Made by a program: the position numbers and the translations under genes
The notes under the pieces: model-generated
The model's database searches: none
What the model was told of the DNA's origin: nothing
Seen by the model: the letters and a program-made list of their open reading frames with translations, nothing else
In this document: one piece after another, positions 1-6,853 of the stretch
Layout: every line of letters begins with the position of its first letter
Numbering within the stretch: position 1 is the first letter of the stretch
NCBI GenBank assembly: GCA_963748295.1
Contig: CAVVIH010000008.1
Coordinates: 680,484-744,483, forward strand
Length of the DNA: 64,000 nucleotides
DNA from: CAVVIH01 sp963748295
Lineage (GTDB): Bacteria > Acidobacteriota > Vicinamibacteria > Vicinamibacterales > 2-12-FULL-66-21
Direction: 5' to 3'

Positions 1-1382
1 CGCCCGCCGAGAAAGGGCACGCGCCAGAGATCGAAGGAGGCGGCCCCAGGCTCGCGCGACGTGTAGTCGACGAACGCACCATCGGGCGACACCGTCACGG
101 CGCGGATGTCGCGCGCCGCCGCAGACGGCACGAGCTCGATGACACTGTCGCTCGCGATCTGGCGGACCCACACGCCCATCCCGCCGTCGCGCGCGCGTGC
201 GAACGCGATGAACCGGCCGTCGGGCGACACGCCGGCGCAGCACGCGTCGCCCGTCACGGTGAGTGCCTCGACGTCGACGACACCGGATGCCGCCGGACCG
301 GTGCGGTGCGGCGTGAGCCACCGCGCCGACGCTCCGATCGCGATGACGACGAGCAGCGCCGCGGCGGCAATCGCGATCAGGTGCCGCCGCACCACGTGCA
401 GCACGATCTGGGAGTCGGACACAGGGGAAGCGGCCGCGGTCGGCGGCGCGCTGGAAGCCCCTGCCGATCTCGCATCCACGTCAACCGCCAACGTGCGATT
501 CAGGCGCTTCAGATCAGTTCTCAGTTCGGCGGCCGTCTGGTATCGCAGCTCGCGGTCTTTCTCGATCGCCTTTTCGATGATCTCCTCGAACTTCGGCGGC
601 AGGCCAATGTTCAACGTGCGCGGCGGTACGGGCTCGTCGTGAAGGATGGCCGCCGAAATCAGCGCGGTCGTGTTGCCCTGGAAAGCGCGTCTTCCTGTGC
701 CCGTCTCATAAAGGACCACGCCGAGCGAGAACAAATCCGAGCGCGCGTCGACCGTCTCGCCGCGCAGCTGCTCGGGAGACATGTAGGCAACGGTGCCGAC
801 CGCGGAGCCCGGCGACGTCAGCGGCGCATCGGCCAGGCGCGTTTCGTCCTCGGGCGCGTCGATGGCCTTCGCCAGACCGAAGTCCAGGATCTTGGTCTGC
901 CCGTGCTTCGTCAGGAAGATGTTCGCCGGCTTGAGGTCGCGGTGGACGAGACCGCGGCTGTGCGCCGCGTTGAGGCCCTCCGCCAGCGCGATCGACAGGT
1001 TCACCAGCATCGCGGATTCGAGCGGCCCGCGCGCCAGCCACTGATGCAGGGTCTCCCCTTCCAGCAGCTCCATCACGAGGAACGTGCGGCCCGCGTCGTG
1101 CCCGACGTCGTACAGCGCGCAGATGTTGGGATGATTCAATGCGGCAATCGCGCGCGCCTCGCGGTCGAATCGCGCCTCCGCCGCGGCGTCCGCTGACGCG
1201 CGCGCCGGCAGCACTTTCAGTGCGACGTCCCGCCCGAGGCGTGTATCGGAGGCGCGATAGACTTCGCCCATCCCGCCCTCGCCGAGCTTTGCGAGGATCT
1301 CATACGGACCGAGACGGCTACCGGATTTGAGCAACTGGTTGGTGGATTCTACTCGTTTGAGACGATCGGAAACACTAGCCAT
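1..1382 (-). CDS. Ser/Thr protein kinase with TolB/WD40-like sensor region (3' end beyond window)
   Basis: The frame is open from an ATG at 1382 to the left edge, so the C-terminus is missing. The start gives MASVSDRLKRVES, followed by a Gly-rich loop (GEGGMGEVYR), the VALKVLP lysine, HRDLKPANIFL and DFGLAKA: a complete Hanks-type kinase domain of about 270 residues. A single membrane segment follows (LIAIAAAALLVVIAIGA). The part after it begins a beta-propeller region with SPDGRFIAFARARDGG and ends at the window edge in DLWRVPFLGG, the usual WD40/TolB-like repeats of acidobacterial kinases. By family it should phosphorylate proteins on Ser/Thr from the inner face of the membrane while the propeller lies outside. 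Substrate unknown. Confidence 0.93.
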   Translation of the reverse strand, partial: MASVSDRLKRVESTNQLLKSGSRLGPYEILAKLGEGGMGEVYRASDTRLGRDVALKVLPARASADAAAEARFDREARAIAALNHPNICALYDVGHDAGRTFLVMELLEGETLHQWLARGPLESAMLVNLSIALAEGLNAAHSRGLVHRDLKPANIFLTKHGQTKILDFGLAKAIDAPEDETRLADAPLTSPGSAVGTVAYMSPEQLRGETVDARSDLFSLGVVLYETGTGRRAFQGNTTALISAAILHDEPVPPRTLNIGLPPKFEEIIEKAIEKDRELRYQTAAELRTDLKRLNRTLAVDVDARSAGASSAPPTAAASPVSDSQIVLHVVRRHLIAIAAAALLVVIAIGASARWLTPHRTGPAASGVVDVEALTVTGDACCAGVSPDGRFIAFARARDGGMGVWVRQIASDSVIELVPSAAARDIRAVTVSPDGAFVDYTSREPGAASFDLWRVPFLGG

Positions 1383-1471
1383 TTCCCGATTAGCATCACG
1401 TCCGTTCTCAGCCGCTCCGCCGTCACACAGCCGGCGCGACGCGAATCAGCCGAGCAGTCGCGTGCGGTGGT

Positions 1472-1738
1472 CTAGATCTCCTTGAGTCGTCCCGCCGCGT
1501 ACTTGTGCAGCACGCTGGCGATCAAGGTCTGGTAGGGAAGTCCCTCCGCCAGTGCCCGCTTCTGGATCGCCTCCAGGTCCTTGCTCGACAGCCGGATATT
1601 CAGCCGACGATCCTTGCGGAACGTCGCTTTGGCGTAACGGGAGTAGCGAGTCCGCTCGCGCTTGCCGCCCGGAGCGGGCTTCCACTCACCGCGCTCGACG
1701 GACTCGAGCAGTTCCTTCTCCTCCGCGTCAATCTTCAT
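1472..1738 (-). CDS. brnA: BrnA-type (CopG/RHH-like) antitoxin
   Basis: About 88 residues. The N-terminus is acidic (MKIDAEEKELLESVERGEW). The C-terminal half has the CopG-like antitoxin pattern: NIRLSSKDLEAIQKRA, then GLPYQTLIASVLHKYAAGRL. In the family this part binds DNA and the rest neutralises the partner toxin. The ATG at 1738 is preferred over one at 1753 because GAGGAG lies 8 bases upstream. The start overlaps the end of the BrnT gene by about 10 bases, the toxin-first order usual for brnTA. The toxin/antitoxin complex is expected to repress its own promoter. Assignment is from sequence pattern and gene order. Confidence 0.82.
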   Translation of the reverse strand: MKIDAEEKELLESVERGEWKPAPGGKRERTRYSRYAKATFRKDRRLNIRLSSKDLEAIQKRALAEGLPYQTLIASVLHKYAAGRLKEI

Positions 1739-2018
1739 CGTCGGACTCCTCATCGAGGTACTGCTTCGTGGCCTTTCTGCTCGGGATGATCGTCTTCAGA
1801 AACACCGTGTGCTCGTCCTCGACGAACGGCACCAGGTACACGTAGCCCTCGCGCCGGACGACGAAGATGCGCTGGCCAGCGTACCGGTCGGGATTCGAGT
1901 GTTCCAGGATGTCGAGCAGGTCGCCGCGCTCGATGTGGAAGACGATGTCCTCGAACCCGATGCCGCGCTCCGTCCTGAGCTTCGCGTTCTTCGCGTCGTC
2001 CCAGTCGAAGTACTTCAC
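1728..2018 (-). CDS. brnT: BrnT-family ribonuclease toxin
   Basis: 96 residues with a GTG start. The N-terminal pattern FDWDDAKNAKLRTERGIGFEDIV and the central strand-rich part with RYAGQRIFVVRREGYVYLVPFVED match the BrnT/DUF497 family, a RelE-like fold that cleaves RNA and stops growth until bound by BrnA. It lies directly upstream of and overlaps the antitoxin gene. A TATTCT box ends only 8 bases before the GTG and no Shine-Dalgarno sequence is seen, so the transcript is probably leaderless. The pair sits next to a tRNA-Ser remnant, suggesting the locus was once mobile. Confidence 0.85.
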   Translation of the reverse strand: MKYFDWDDAKNAKLRTERGIGFEDIVFHIERGDLLDILEHSNPDRYAGQRIFVVRREGYVYLVPFVEDEHTVFLKTIIPSRKATKQYLDEESDDED

Positions 2019-2026
2019 CGCCTAAC

Positions 2027-2032
2027 AGAATA
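2027..2032 (-). promoter_or_regulatory. -10 box of brnTA
   Basis: TATTCT on the minus strand, eight bases before the GTG of brnT. Transcription starting about 7 bases after the box would begin at or next to the start codon. No clear -35 was identified. Confidence 0.45.
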
Positions 2033-2148
2033 GCACGATGTGTGCCTATAAGGCACACGTTGGCGTCGGTTTGAGTGTGCCCGCGGGTGTGCCCAAACGA
2101 GGTCCGAGACCCATCAGTCGGCAGCCAACGCCAACCAAGGTCCCAATG

Positions 2149-2183
2149 AAAAACGGGCCTGAAATCATCGATTTCAGGCCCGT
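2149..2183 (-). terminator. Rho-independent terminator after tRNA-Ser remnant
   Basis: Perfect 14-bp inverted repeat ACGGGCCTGAAATC / GATTTCAGGCCCGT with a 3-base loop, followed on the minus strand by a T run. A near copy of the stem is found at 13714-13745, so this is a reused terminator sequence. It would end the transcript that begins upstream of the tRNA-like sequence at 2241. Confidence 0.8.
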
Positions 2184-2189
2184 TCTGTG

Positions 2190-2241
2190 ATTCCTGACAG
2201 CCTTAGCAAACCGCCGCCTTCGGCCACTCGGCCACCTCACC
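2190..2241 (-). other. 5' half of a tRNA-Ser (GCT), 3' half missing
   Basis: Reading leftwards from 2241 the sequence begins GGTGAGG TG GCCGAGTGGCCGAAGGC, a class-II tRNA acceptor strand and D arm closely matching bacterial tRNA-Ser, and continues into TTTGCTAAG, the anticodon loop region with GCT. After that it departs: the 3' anticodon strand pairs poorly, there is no TTCGAAT T-arm and no CCTCACC acceptor partner. A possible promoter TATACT lies at 2257-2262. The likeliest readings are a scar of integration or recombination in the anticodon loop, or a deletion in the assembly. It is not a functional tRNA as written. Confidence 0.7.
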
Positions 2242-2256
2242 GCGACGAGAAAGCTA

Positions 2257-2262
2257 AGTATA
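2257..2262 (-). promoter_or_regulatory. -10 box of the tRNA-Ser remnant
   Basis: TATACT on the minus strand, ending 15 bases before the first base of the tRNA-like sequence. This suggests the promoter survived the loss of the tRNA 3' half. Confidence 0.4.
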
Positions 2263-2404
2263 AACGAGATCGAGGTTTACGGGACATCCGCTTGAGACGC
2301 GCCCTCTCCTCCTAGGCCTGTGCACAACCGCACAGACAGCGAGCCTGTGGAAGTGCAAGGATCGCAATACGCCGAGAAAGGACCCGGGTTACGGCGAGAT
2401 CCCT

Positions 2405-2551
2405 ATGCTGTTCATCGCCGGCCTCGTCATCGTGTTGGTCTTGGTCGTCATCATCCCCAGAATGCGGGCGCCAGCTAGCGTGAACGCCGCCCCTCTCGGC
2501 TGGATGAGCGATCAATGGCTTGCCGAACATCGCGCCTCGCATTCATCGTGA
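2405..2551 (+). CDS. Possible small one-pass membrane protein
   Basis: 48 codons from ATG. The first 18 residues (MLFIAGLVIVLVLVVIIP) form one hydrophobic helix, followed by a short charged tail ending in HRASHSS. No recognised family. The ribosome-binding site is weak (GGCGAGAT). It lies in a poorly coding stretch between the tRNA remnant and the next small membrane gene. Could be chance. Confidence 0.3.
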   Translation: MLFIAGLVIVLVLVVIIPRMRAPASVNAAPLGWMSDQWLAEHRASHSS

Positions 2552-2600
2552 GCGGGCGGTCGTGATCTCTCCACGATTTGCTCAAGGAGGAGGTTTGGAG

Positions 2601-2975
2601 ATGGCGATCATGTTCCATCGTCGGCTGGCGATACCACTGTGGGTGATTGCGTTCTTCACGGTTGCTCTCGCAGCACCGCCGCGAGCGACGCTTCTGCTGA
2701 TACCGACCACCACACTATTCGCCATAGCGCTCGCTGGGATGGCTGTGCTCGTCTTCGCGATGCCGGGCGCGTTTCCCTGGCTGCGTACGTCTCGCTCACT
2801 CGCTCGCGTCAAACCCTCCATACACAGGAATGAGGCGAGCGCCGGATCCGCACTGGGCGGAGGGATTGGCGTCCGGACGGCAGACGAGCCGAATCGGCAG
2901 ACGGCGGCGGACGCGCTGGATCTTGTTCGCATGGACGATGACGGCGGCTGGCAGATGGCACGACCGCCGGTATAA
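2601..2975 (+). CDS. Small membrane protein of unknown function
   Basis: 124 residues from an ATG with an excellent ribosome-binding site (AAGGAGGAGGT at 2584-2594), which decides the start over an in-frame ATG at 2520. The N-terminal half has two hydrophobic helices (around residues 9-25 and 34-55: IPLWVIAFFTVALAA and FAIALAGMAVLVFAMPG). The C-terminal half is polar, rich in Asp, Arg and Gly, and probably cytoplasmic. I do not recognise the family. Strong translation signals argue that it is real. Confidence 0.55.
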   Translation: MAIMFHRRLAIPLWVIAFFTVALAAPPRATLLLIPTTTLFAIALAGMAVLVFAMPGAFPWLRTSRSLARVKPSIHRNEASAGSALGGGIGVRTADEPNRQTAADALDLVRMDDDGGWQMARPPV

Positions 2976-3111
2976 CCCGCATGCTTTGCTGGCCTCCAAC
3001 AAGGCCGCATTTCGTCCCTGAGCAAATGGGTTCGTGGCGGCGCTGCTCCAGTCCCGCTGTTTCCCATCCTGAGGTCTAACTTCCGCCAACCGAACGACTG
3101 GATGGCACACC

Positions 3112-3351
3112 GTGACGTTCACGACAAATCGGTCCCTCGCAGCCACCCTTACGAGGGCACCCTTTGCGACGGCGGTCGCTCAGCCCCGGCCGCTCATCGT
3201 TCCCGGCTTACTGTGGCGCGCCGCTCTGGCCATCGGCGACCTGCTTGGGGCGGTGGGCATCGTGCTCTGCATTCCCTTGGTGATTGTGGTTATCGGAATG
3301 CCGATCGCGCTGTGCGTGCGATTCCTGCTGTGGATCACTGGGATGCTCTGA
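3112..3351 (+). CDS. Small two-helix membrane protein
   Basis: 79 residues from GTG. Residues about 33-60 (LLWRAALAIGDLLGAVGIVLCIPLVIVVIGMPIA) and the C-terminal CVRFLLWITGML are hydrophobic, giving two probable membrane helices. No family recognised and no clear Shine-Dalgarno sequence. It precedes the Crp/Fnr gene by about 140 bases, which hold a palindrome. Confidence 0.4.
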   Translation: MTFTTNRSLAATLTRAPFATAVAQPRPLIVPGLLWRAALAIGDLLGAVGIVLCIPLVIVVIGMPIALCVRFLLWITGML

Positions 3352-3411
3352 GGTACGGAATATTGCCGCGAACGTCCACGACGATACGCCGATTGCGACG
3401 ATCCGGGATTC

Positions 3412-3426
3412 GTGTCAGGCTGACAC
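3412..3426. promoter_or_regulatory. 15-bp palindrome upstream of the Crp/Fnr gene
   Basis: GTGTCAG-G-CTGACAC, perfect 7-bp arms around one base, centred 74 bases before the Crp/Fnr start. The symmetry fits a dimeric regulator site, possibly for autoregulation, but it matches neither the classical CRP (TGTGA-N6-TCACA) nor the FNR (TTGAT-N4-ATCAA) site. Confidence 0.45.
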
Positions 3427-3492
3427 CAGGACACGGCTCTGTGTTGTCGGAACCCGCAAAACGGCGAGGCGCCCTGGGAAGGGTGAACGGCG

Positions 3493-4149
3493 ATGAGTAG
3501 GTCGAAGCACGCAACACCCACCACACCCCCGGCCGTGATCGATTGGGCCGGGATCCAAATGCAGCGCGTCGAATACGCCGCGGGCGCAACGATTTTCACT
3601 CAGGGGGACTCCGCGGGCAGCGTGATGTACGTCGCACACGGCACGGTACAGCTGTCAGTGTTGTCCCATGCCGGAAAAGAGGCGGTCATTGCGGTACTGA
3701 ACAACGACTACTTTTTCGGCGAGGGCTGTCTCGCCGGACAGCCGTACCGGATGGCGACGGCGTCGGCGATGGTTGCTTGCACGATCGTCGTCGTGGAGAA
3801 GCCGGAGATGGCGCGGCATCTCCACGCGCAGCCGGCGTTCGCCGATCGATTCCTGACGCACATGCTGACGCGGAACATCCGCATCGAAGAAGATCTGATC
3901 GACCAGCTCTTCAACTCCAGTGAGAAACGGCTCGCGCGGACACTCCTGCTCCTGGCGCGTTTTGGCGAACCCGAGGTGTCTCACCGCACCTTGCCGAGAG
4001 TGTCACAGGAAACGTTGGCCGAGATGGTGGGGACGACGCGCTCGCGCGTGAACTTTTTCATGAACAAGTTTCGGAAACTGGGCTTTATCGAGTACAACGG
4101 CGGCTTGAAGATTAACAACTCTCTCCTCAGCGTGGTGCTGCGGGACTGA
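3493..4149 (+). CDS. Crp/Fnr-family transcriptional regulator
   Basis: 218 residues. Residues about 20-115 form a cyclic-nucleotide-binding-type beta roll (IFTQGDSAGSVMYVAHGTVQLSV, then GEGCLAGQPYRMATASAMV). A dimerisation helix follows, then a winged helix whose recognition helix is in VSQETLAEMVGTTRSRVNFFMNKFRKLGFIEYNGG. The degenerate GEGCLAG phosphate-binding segment lacks the RS pair of true cAMP binders, and there is no N-terminal Cys cluster of FNR, so the ligand is unknown. It precedes a soluble histidine kinase gene by about 100 bases. A palindrome upstream may be its own operator. Confidence 0.92.
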   Translation: MSRSKHATPTTPPAVIDWAGIQMQRVEYAAGATIFTQGDSAGSVMYVAHGTVQLSVLSHAGKEAVIAVLNNDYFFGEGCLAGQPYRMATASAMVACTIVVVEKPEMARHLHAQPAFADRFLTHMLTRNIRIEEDLIDQLFNSSEKRLARTLLLLARFGEPEVSHRTLPRVSQETLAEMVGTTRSRVNFFMNKFRKLGFIEYNGGLKINNSLLSVVLRD

Positions 4150-4220
4150 TTCGATGTCGCCTTGCCGCCGGCTGTTCACGACCGCTCCGCTGCCTGATTT
4201 TCAACGACCTGCCTCTCCTC

Positions 4221-4248
4221 GTATGGCCGGTCGTTTGAGCGGCCATAC
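4221..4248 (+). promoter_or_regulatory. 9-bp-stem hairpin abutting the histidine kinase start
   Basis: GTATGGCCG, 10-base loop, CGGCCATAC. The 3' arm ends one base before the GTG at 4249, so the stem occupies the place of a ribosome-binding site. It could be a repressor palindrome, or an RNA hairpin controlling initiation. Confidence 0.5.
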
Positions 4249-4251
4249 GTG

Positions 4252-5367
4252 ATGGCCACCGGAGGGCTGTTGCTGTACGAATTCATCACGCTGCACCGCG
4301 ACGACATCGTCGCTCGCACGAGAGAACGCGTTCGAGGCCGGCCGTGGCCGTCGATCTCGAGCCGTGAAATCGAGCATGGGGTGCCCCTCTTTCTGACGCA
4401 GCTGTCCGAGACGCTGCGGTTGGAAGCGACGGCGACGCCCTTCTCGAGCGATGCGATCGGTTCCACCGCCACCCGGCACGGCGCGGAGTTGTTGGCCGCG
4501 GGCTTCAGCGTGGCGCAGGTGGTCCACGACTACGGTGACATCTGCCAGGCGATCACCGAGGTGGCGCTCGAGCAGCATGCGCCGATCACCGTCGAGGAGT
4601 TTCATACGTTGAATCGTTGCCTCGACACGGCGATCGCTGAGGCCGTCACAGAGCACACCCGGCTCGTCACGCAAAAGCGAGCGGATGAGGAAGTCGAGCG
4701 TCTCGGGCAAACGGCGCACGAGCTTCGGGACCTCCTCAATGGTGCCTTCCTTGCCTTCCACGCCCTAAAGCGCGGATCAGTCCCCATGAACGGGAGCACC
4801 GGGGCGGTATTGGGTCGCAGCTTGACCAGCATGCTTGCTCACGTCGACCGTGAGCTCTCCGAGGTTCGACTGGCGGCCGCTCGGCAGCGGCGCGAACTGA
4901 CGAGCGTGATTGCGTTCATTGACGAGATCGCCGCCACTGCTATGCTCCACGCGGAGTATCGCGGCATCCGCTTCACAGTGGCGCCGGTCGATCCGGCGTT
5001 GGTGTTCGAGGCCGACCCACAGCTGCTCTCGTCGGCGGTGACGAACCTGTTACACAATGCGTTCAAGAACACCCCAGCCAGCGGTGCCGTGATTCTCCGC
5101 GCGTATGCGGAAGGCCAGCGCCTTCTCATCGAGATTGAAGACGAATGCGGCGGCATTCCCGAAAGCAACGCGGATATGTTCCGAGCCTTCGGCAACCGGC
5201 GAGGGACGGATCGCTCTGGGCTCGGTCTCGGTCTTTCGATCGCCCGTCGGGCCGTGCGAGCGCACGGCGGAGACATCCAGATCCGCAATATGCCAGGCCG
5301 TGGCTGCATCTTCGCGATTGACGTGCCGTTGGCTGCCCGAGACGCCAGCGTTCCGGAGTCCGCCTAG
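4252..5367 (+). CDS. Soluble sensor histidine kinase
   Basis: About 371 residues with no membrane helix. The N-terminal 140 residues are helical (EFITLHRDDIVARTRERV, FSVAQVVHDYGDICQAITE) and resemble RsbR/RsbRD-type sensory regions. The phospho-acceptor helix is TAHELRDLLNGAF (H around residue 160), then come the N box LLHNAFKNTP, G1 box DECGGIP and G2 box GLGLGLSIARRAVRAHGG of the HATPase_c domain. No response regulator gene lies next to it, so the partner is elsewhere. The start is GTG 4249 or ATG 4252; neither has a usual ribosome-binding site because of the adjoining hairpin. Confidence 0.9.
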   Translation: MATGGLLLYEFITLHRDDIVARTRERVRGRPWPSISSREIEHGVPLFLTQLSETLRLEATATPFSSDAIGSTATRHGAELLAAGFSVAQVVHDYGDICQAITEVALEQHAPITVEEFHTLNRCLDTAIAEAVTEHTRLVTQKRADEEVERLGQTAHELRDLLNGAFLAFHALKRGSVPMNGSTGAVLGRSLTSMLAHVDRELSEVRLAAARQRRELTSVIAFIDEIAATAMLHAEYRGIRFTVAPVDPALVFEADPQLLSSAVTNLLHNAFKNTPASGAVILRAYAEGQRLLIEIEDECGGIPESNADMFRAFGNRRGTDRSGLGLGLSIARRAVRAHGGDIQIRNMPGRGCIFAIDVPLAARDASVPESA

Positions 5368-5478
5368 CGACACCGTCCGTCTATCCTCGCGCACTTCCAA
5401 TTGGTTCAATGAGCGCCTTCTCGCAGAACATCCGACCCGAACCACCTCGACAGCGACCAACACGGGAAACAGACGCTG

Positions 5479-6450
5479 ATGGCTAGGTTGGTCCCGGCGG
5501 AGGGAACCATCCTCGAGCGCATCGTCGCAACAACGCCGCTGGCGACGTATCGCGGGTTGAGTCGCGACGCCTTCGTAAAGTACGACACGGCTCAGGCGAG
5601 GACGGCGTGGGCGCTCCATCATCGGCGCCGATTCGCGTTGGTGGAAGGCGACGACGTGCTCGCCAGCGCGGAGCGGTACGACCTGACGGGGAGGCTTGAT
5701 CGGCAGCTCCTGACCATCTGTGGGATCGCTGCGGTGCTCGACAACGGAGCGGATGACGATGGTAGGAGTTACGCAGGCGTCCTCGTGGAGCAGCTACTCG
5801 AGGATGCCGCGCGCGATGGTGCCGATCTGGCGCTCCTCTTCCGAACCGCGGACCCGACGTCTCCGGTGCCAGACGGTTTCGAGGTCGTTCCGACGACGGA
5901 TGTCGAGCTCACTGTAACGGAATCGTCTCGGTATGGCGCGCCGATGACGCTCGTGCGAGGTGGCGAAGACCGGGACCTTGGAGCAATCGTTGCCATGGGC
6001 CACACCCGTGCGGATCCGTTTCGGTTCCACATTGATCGAGACGTCGATCTCATCAAACACGCGCTCACCAGAAAACGACTGCTCGCCGGGCTAGGGTTCG
6101 CTGGAGTCCGCCAGCTCGAGTTCGTCATTGCTGAAGAAGGGATCACCGCCGCCGCGTACATCGCGATCAGTATCGTTGGTGGCACGTGGACAATCGAAGA
6201 GTGTGGAGACCGCGATGCCTCGGGCGCACGCGTGGGTGCCATCCTTCAGGCGTTGATCGCCCGTGAACCGGCAGAATCGCGACCGGTGATCCGAGGATGG
6301 CTGCCGCCTGGCTTCCTCCCTCCTCAGGTGACCATCGCGTCCGCGTCGGCGGCTCCACCGCTCCTGCTTGCGCGGGCCCTTTCATCGCGCGTCCAGGCCC
6401 TGCATCTGACGGCACCTGAAGTGATGTACTGGCGAAGCGACCTGTTCTAG
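5479..6450 (+). CDS. GNAT-like (Eis-type) acetyltransferase-like protein
   Basis: 323 residues. The N-terminal 120 residues carry a GNAT-like core: a strand with ALVEGDDVLASAERY, and YAGVLVEQLLEDAARDGADLALLFR, which fits the acetyl-CoA pyrophosphate loop and helix followed by a strand. A second alpha/beta half begins near residue 160 (VAMGHTRADPFRFHIDRDVDLI) as in Eis-like double GNAT proteins. The canonical RxxGxG/A loop is not obvious, so activity is uncertain. It follows the histidine kinase gene in the same direction with a gap of about 110 bases. Confidence 0.6.
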   Translation: MARLVPAEGTILERIVATTPLATYRGLSRDAFVKYDTAQARTAWALHHRRRFALVEGDDVLASAERYDLTGRLDRQLLTICGIAAVLDNGADDDGRSYAGVLVEQLLEDAARDGADLALLFRTADPTSPVPDGFEVVPTTDVELTVTESSRYGAPMTLVRGGEDRDLGAIVAMGHTRADPFRFHIDRDVDLIKHALTRKRLLAGLGFAGVRQLEFVIAEEGITAAAYIAISIVGGTWTIEECGDRDASGARVGAILQALIAREPAESRPVIRGWLPPGFLPPQVTIASASAAPPLLLARALSSRVQALHLTAPEVMYWRSDLF

Positions 6451-6498
6451 TCACGGACTCAGCTGTGCCCCAGCGCCAACGGCACCGCCCCTTGCTCT

Positions 6499-6771
6499 AT
6501 GAAGTCTGGGCTCACCAGGTTATCAACGGGCCAATTGTCGCGGGCGACGCGGGCCATGTGCGCCGCGTCGTCCGTCGGATCTTTGCAATGGAACTGCTGC
6601 GTCGTGACGAGCCTCGTCACGGCGCACGCGCTGCTCAACCTCAACCGGGCTGCGAATGACGCTCTTGCCGCCGCCATCTCGCTCGCCGGCGGCGTCGTCG
6701 CGATCACAGGCTGTGCCCTTGCGGTCGCGTCGGGGTTAGTGGGACGGCGTTACGAGCCGGTCGAGCGCTGA
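6499..6771 (+). CDS. Doubtful short ORF with one hydrophobic helix
   Basis: 90 codons. A hydrophobic stretch (AAAISLAGGVVAITGCALAVASGLV) near the C-terminus is its only clear feature. No ribosome-binding site and no recognised family. It is the only candidate in the otherwise empty 400-base gap between two convergent genes. Confidence 0.2.
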   Translation: MKSGLTRLSTGQLSRATRAMCAASSVGSLQWNCCVVTSLVTAHALLNLNRAANDALAAAISLAGGVVAITGCALAVASGLVGRRYEPVER

Positions 6772-6853
6772 GGAAAGCAGCCCCGACACCCCATTCGCAT
6801 CTGGCCAGGCGCCGACGGCGGCAGGATCGCCGGACTTCGCGCCTCGTGGGGTT

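Noticed and set aside
6451..6853. Small RNA or riboswitch between convergent genes
   Set aside because: No stable hairpin-plus-T-run or recognised aptamer pattern was seen; only a doubtful short frame is present.
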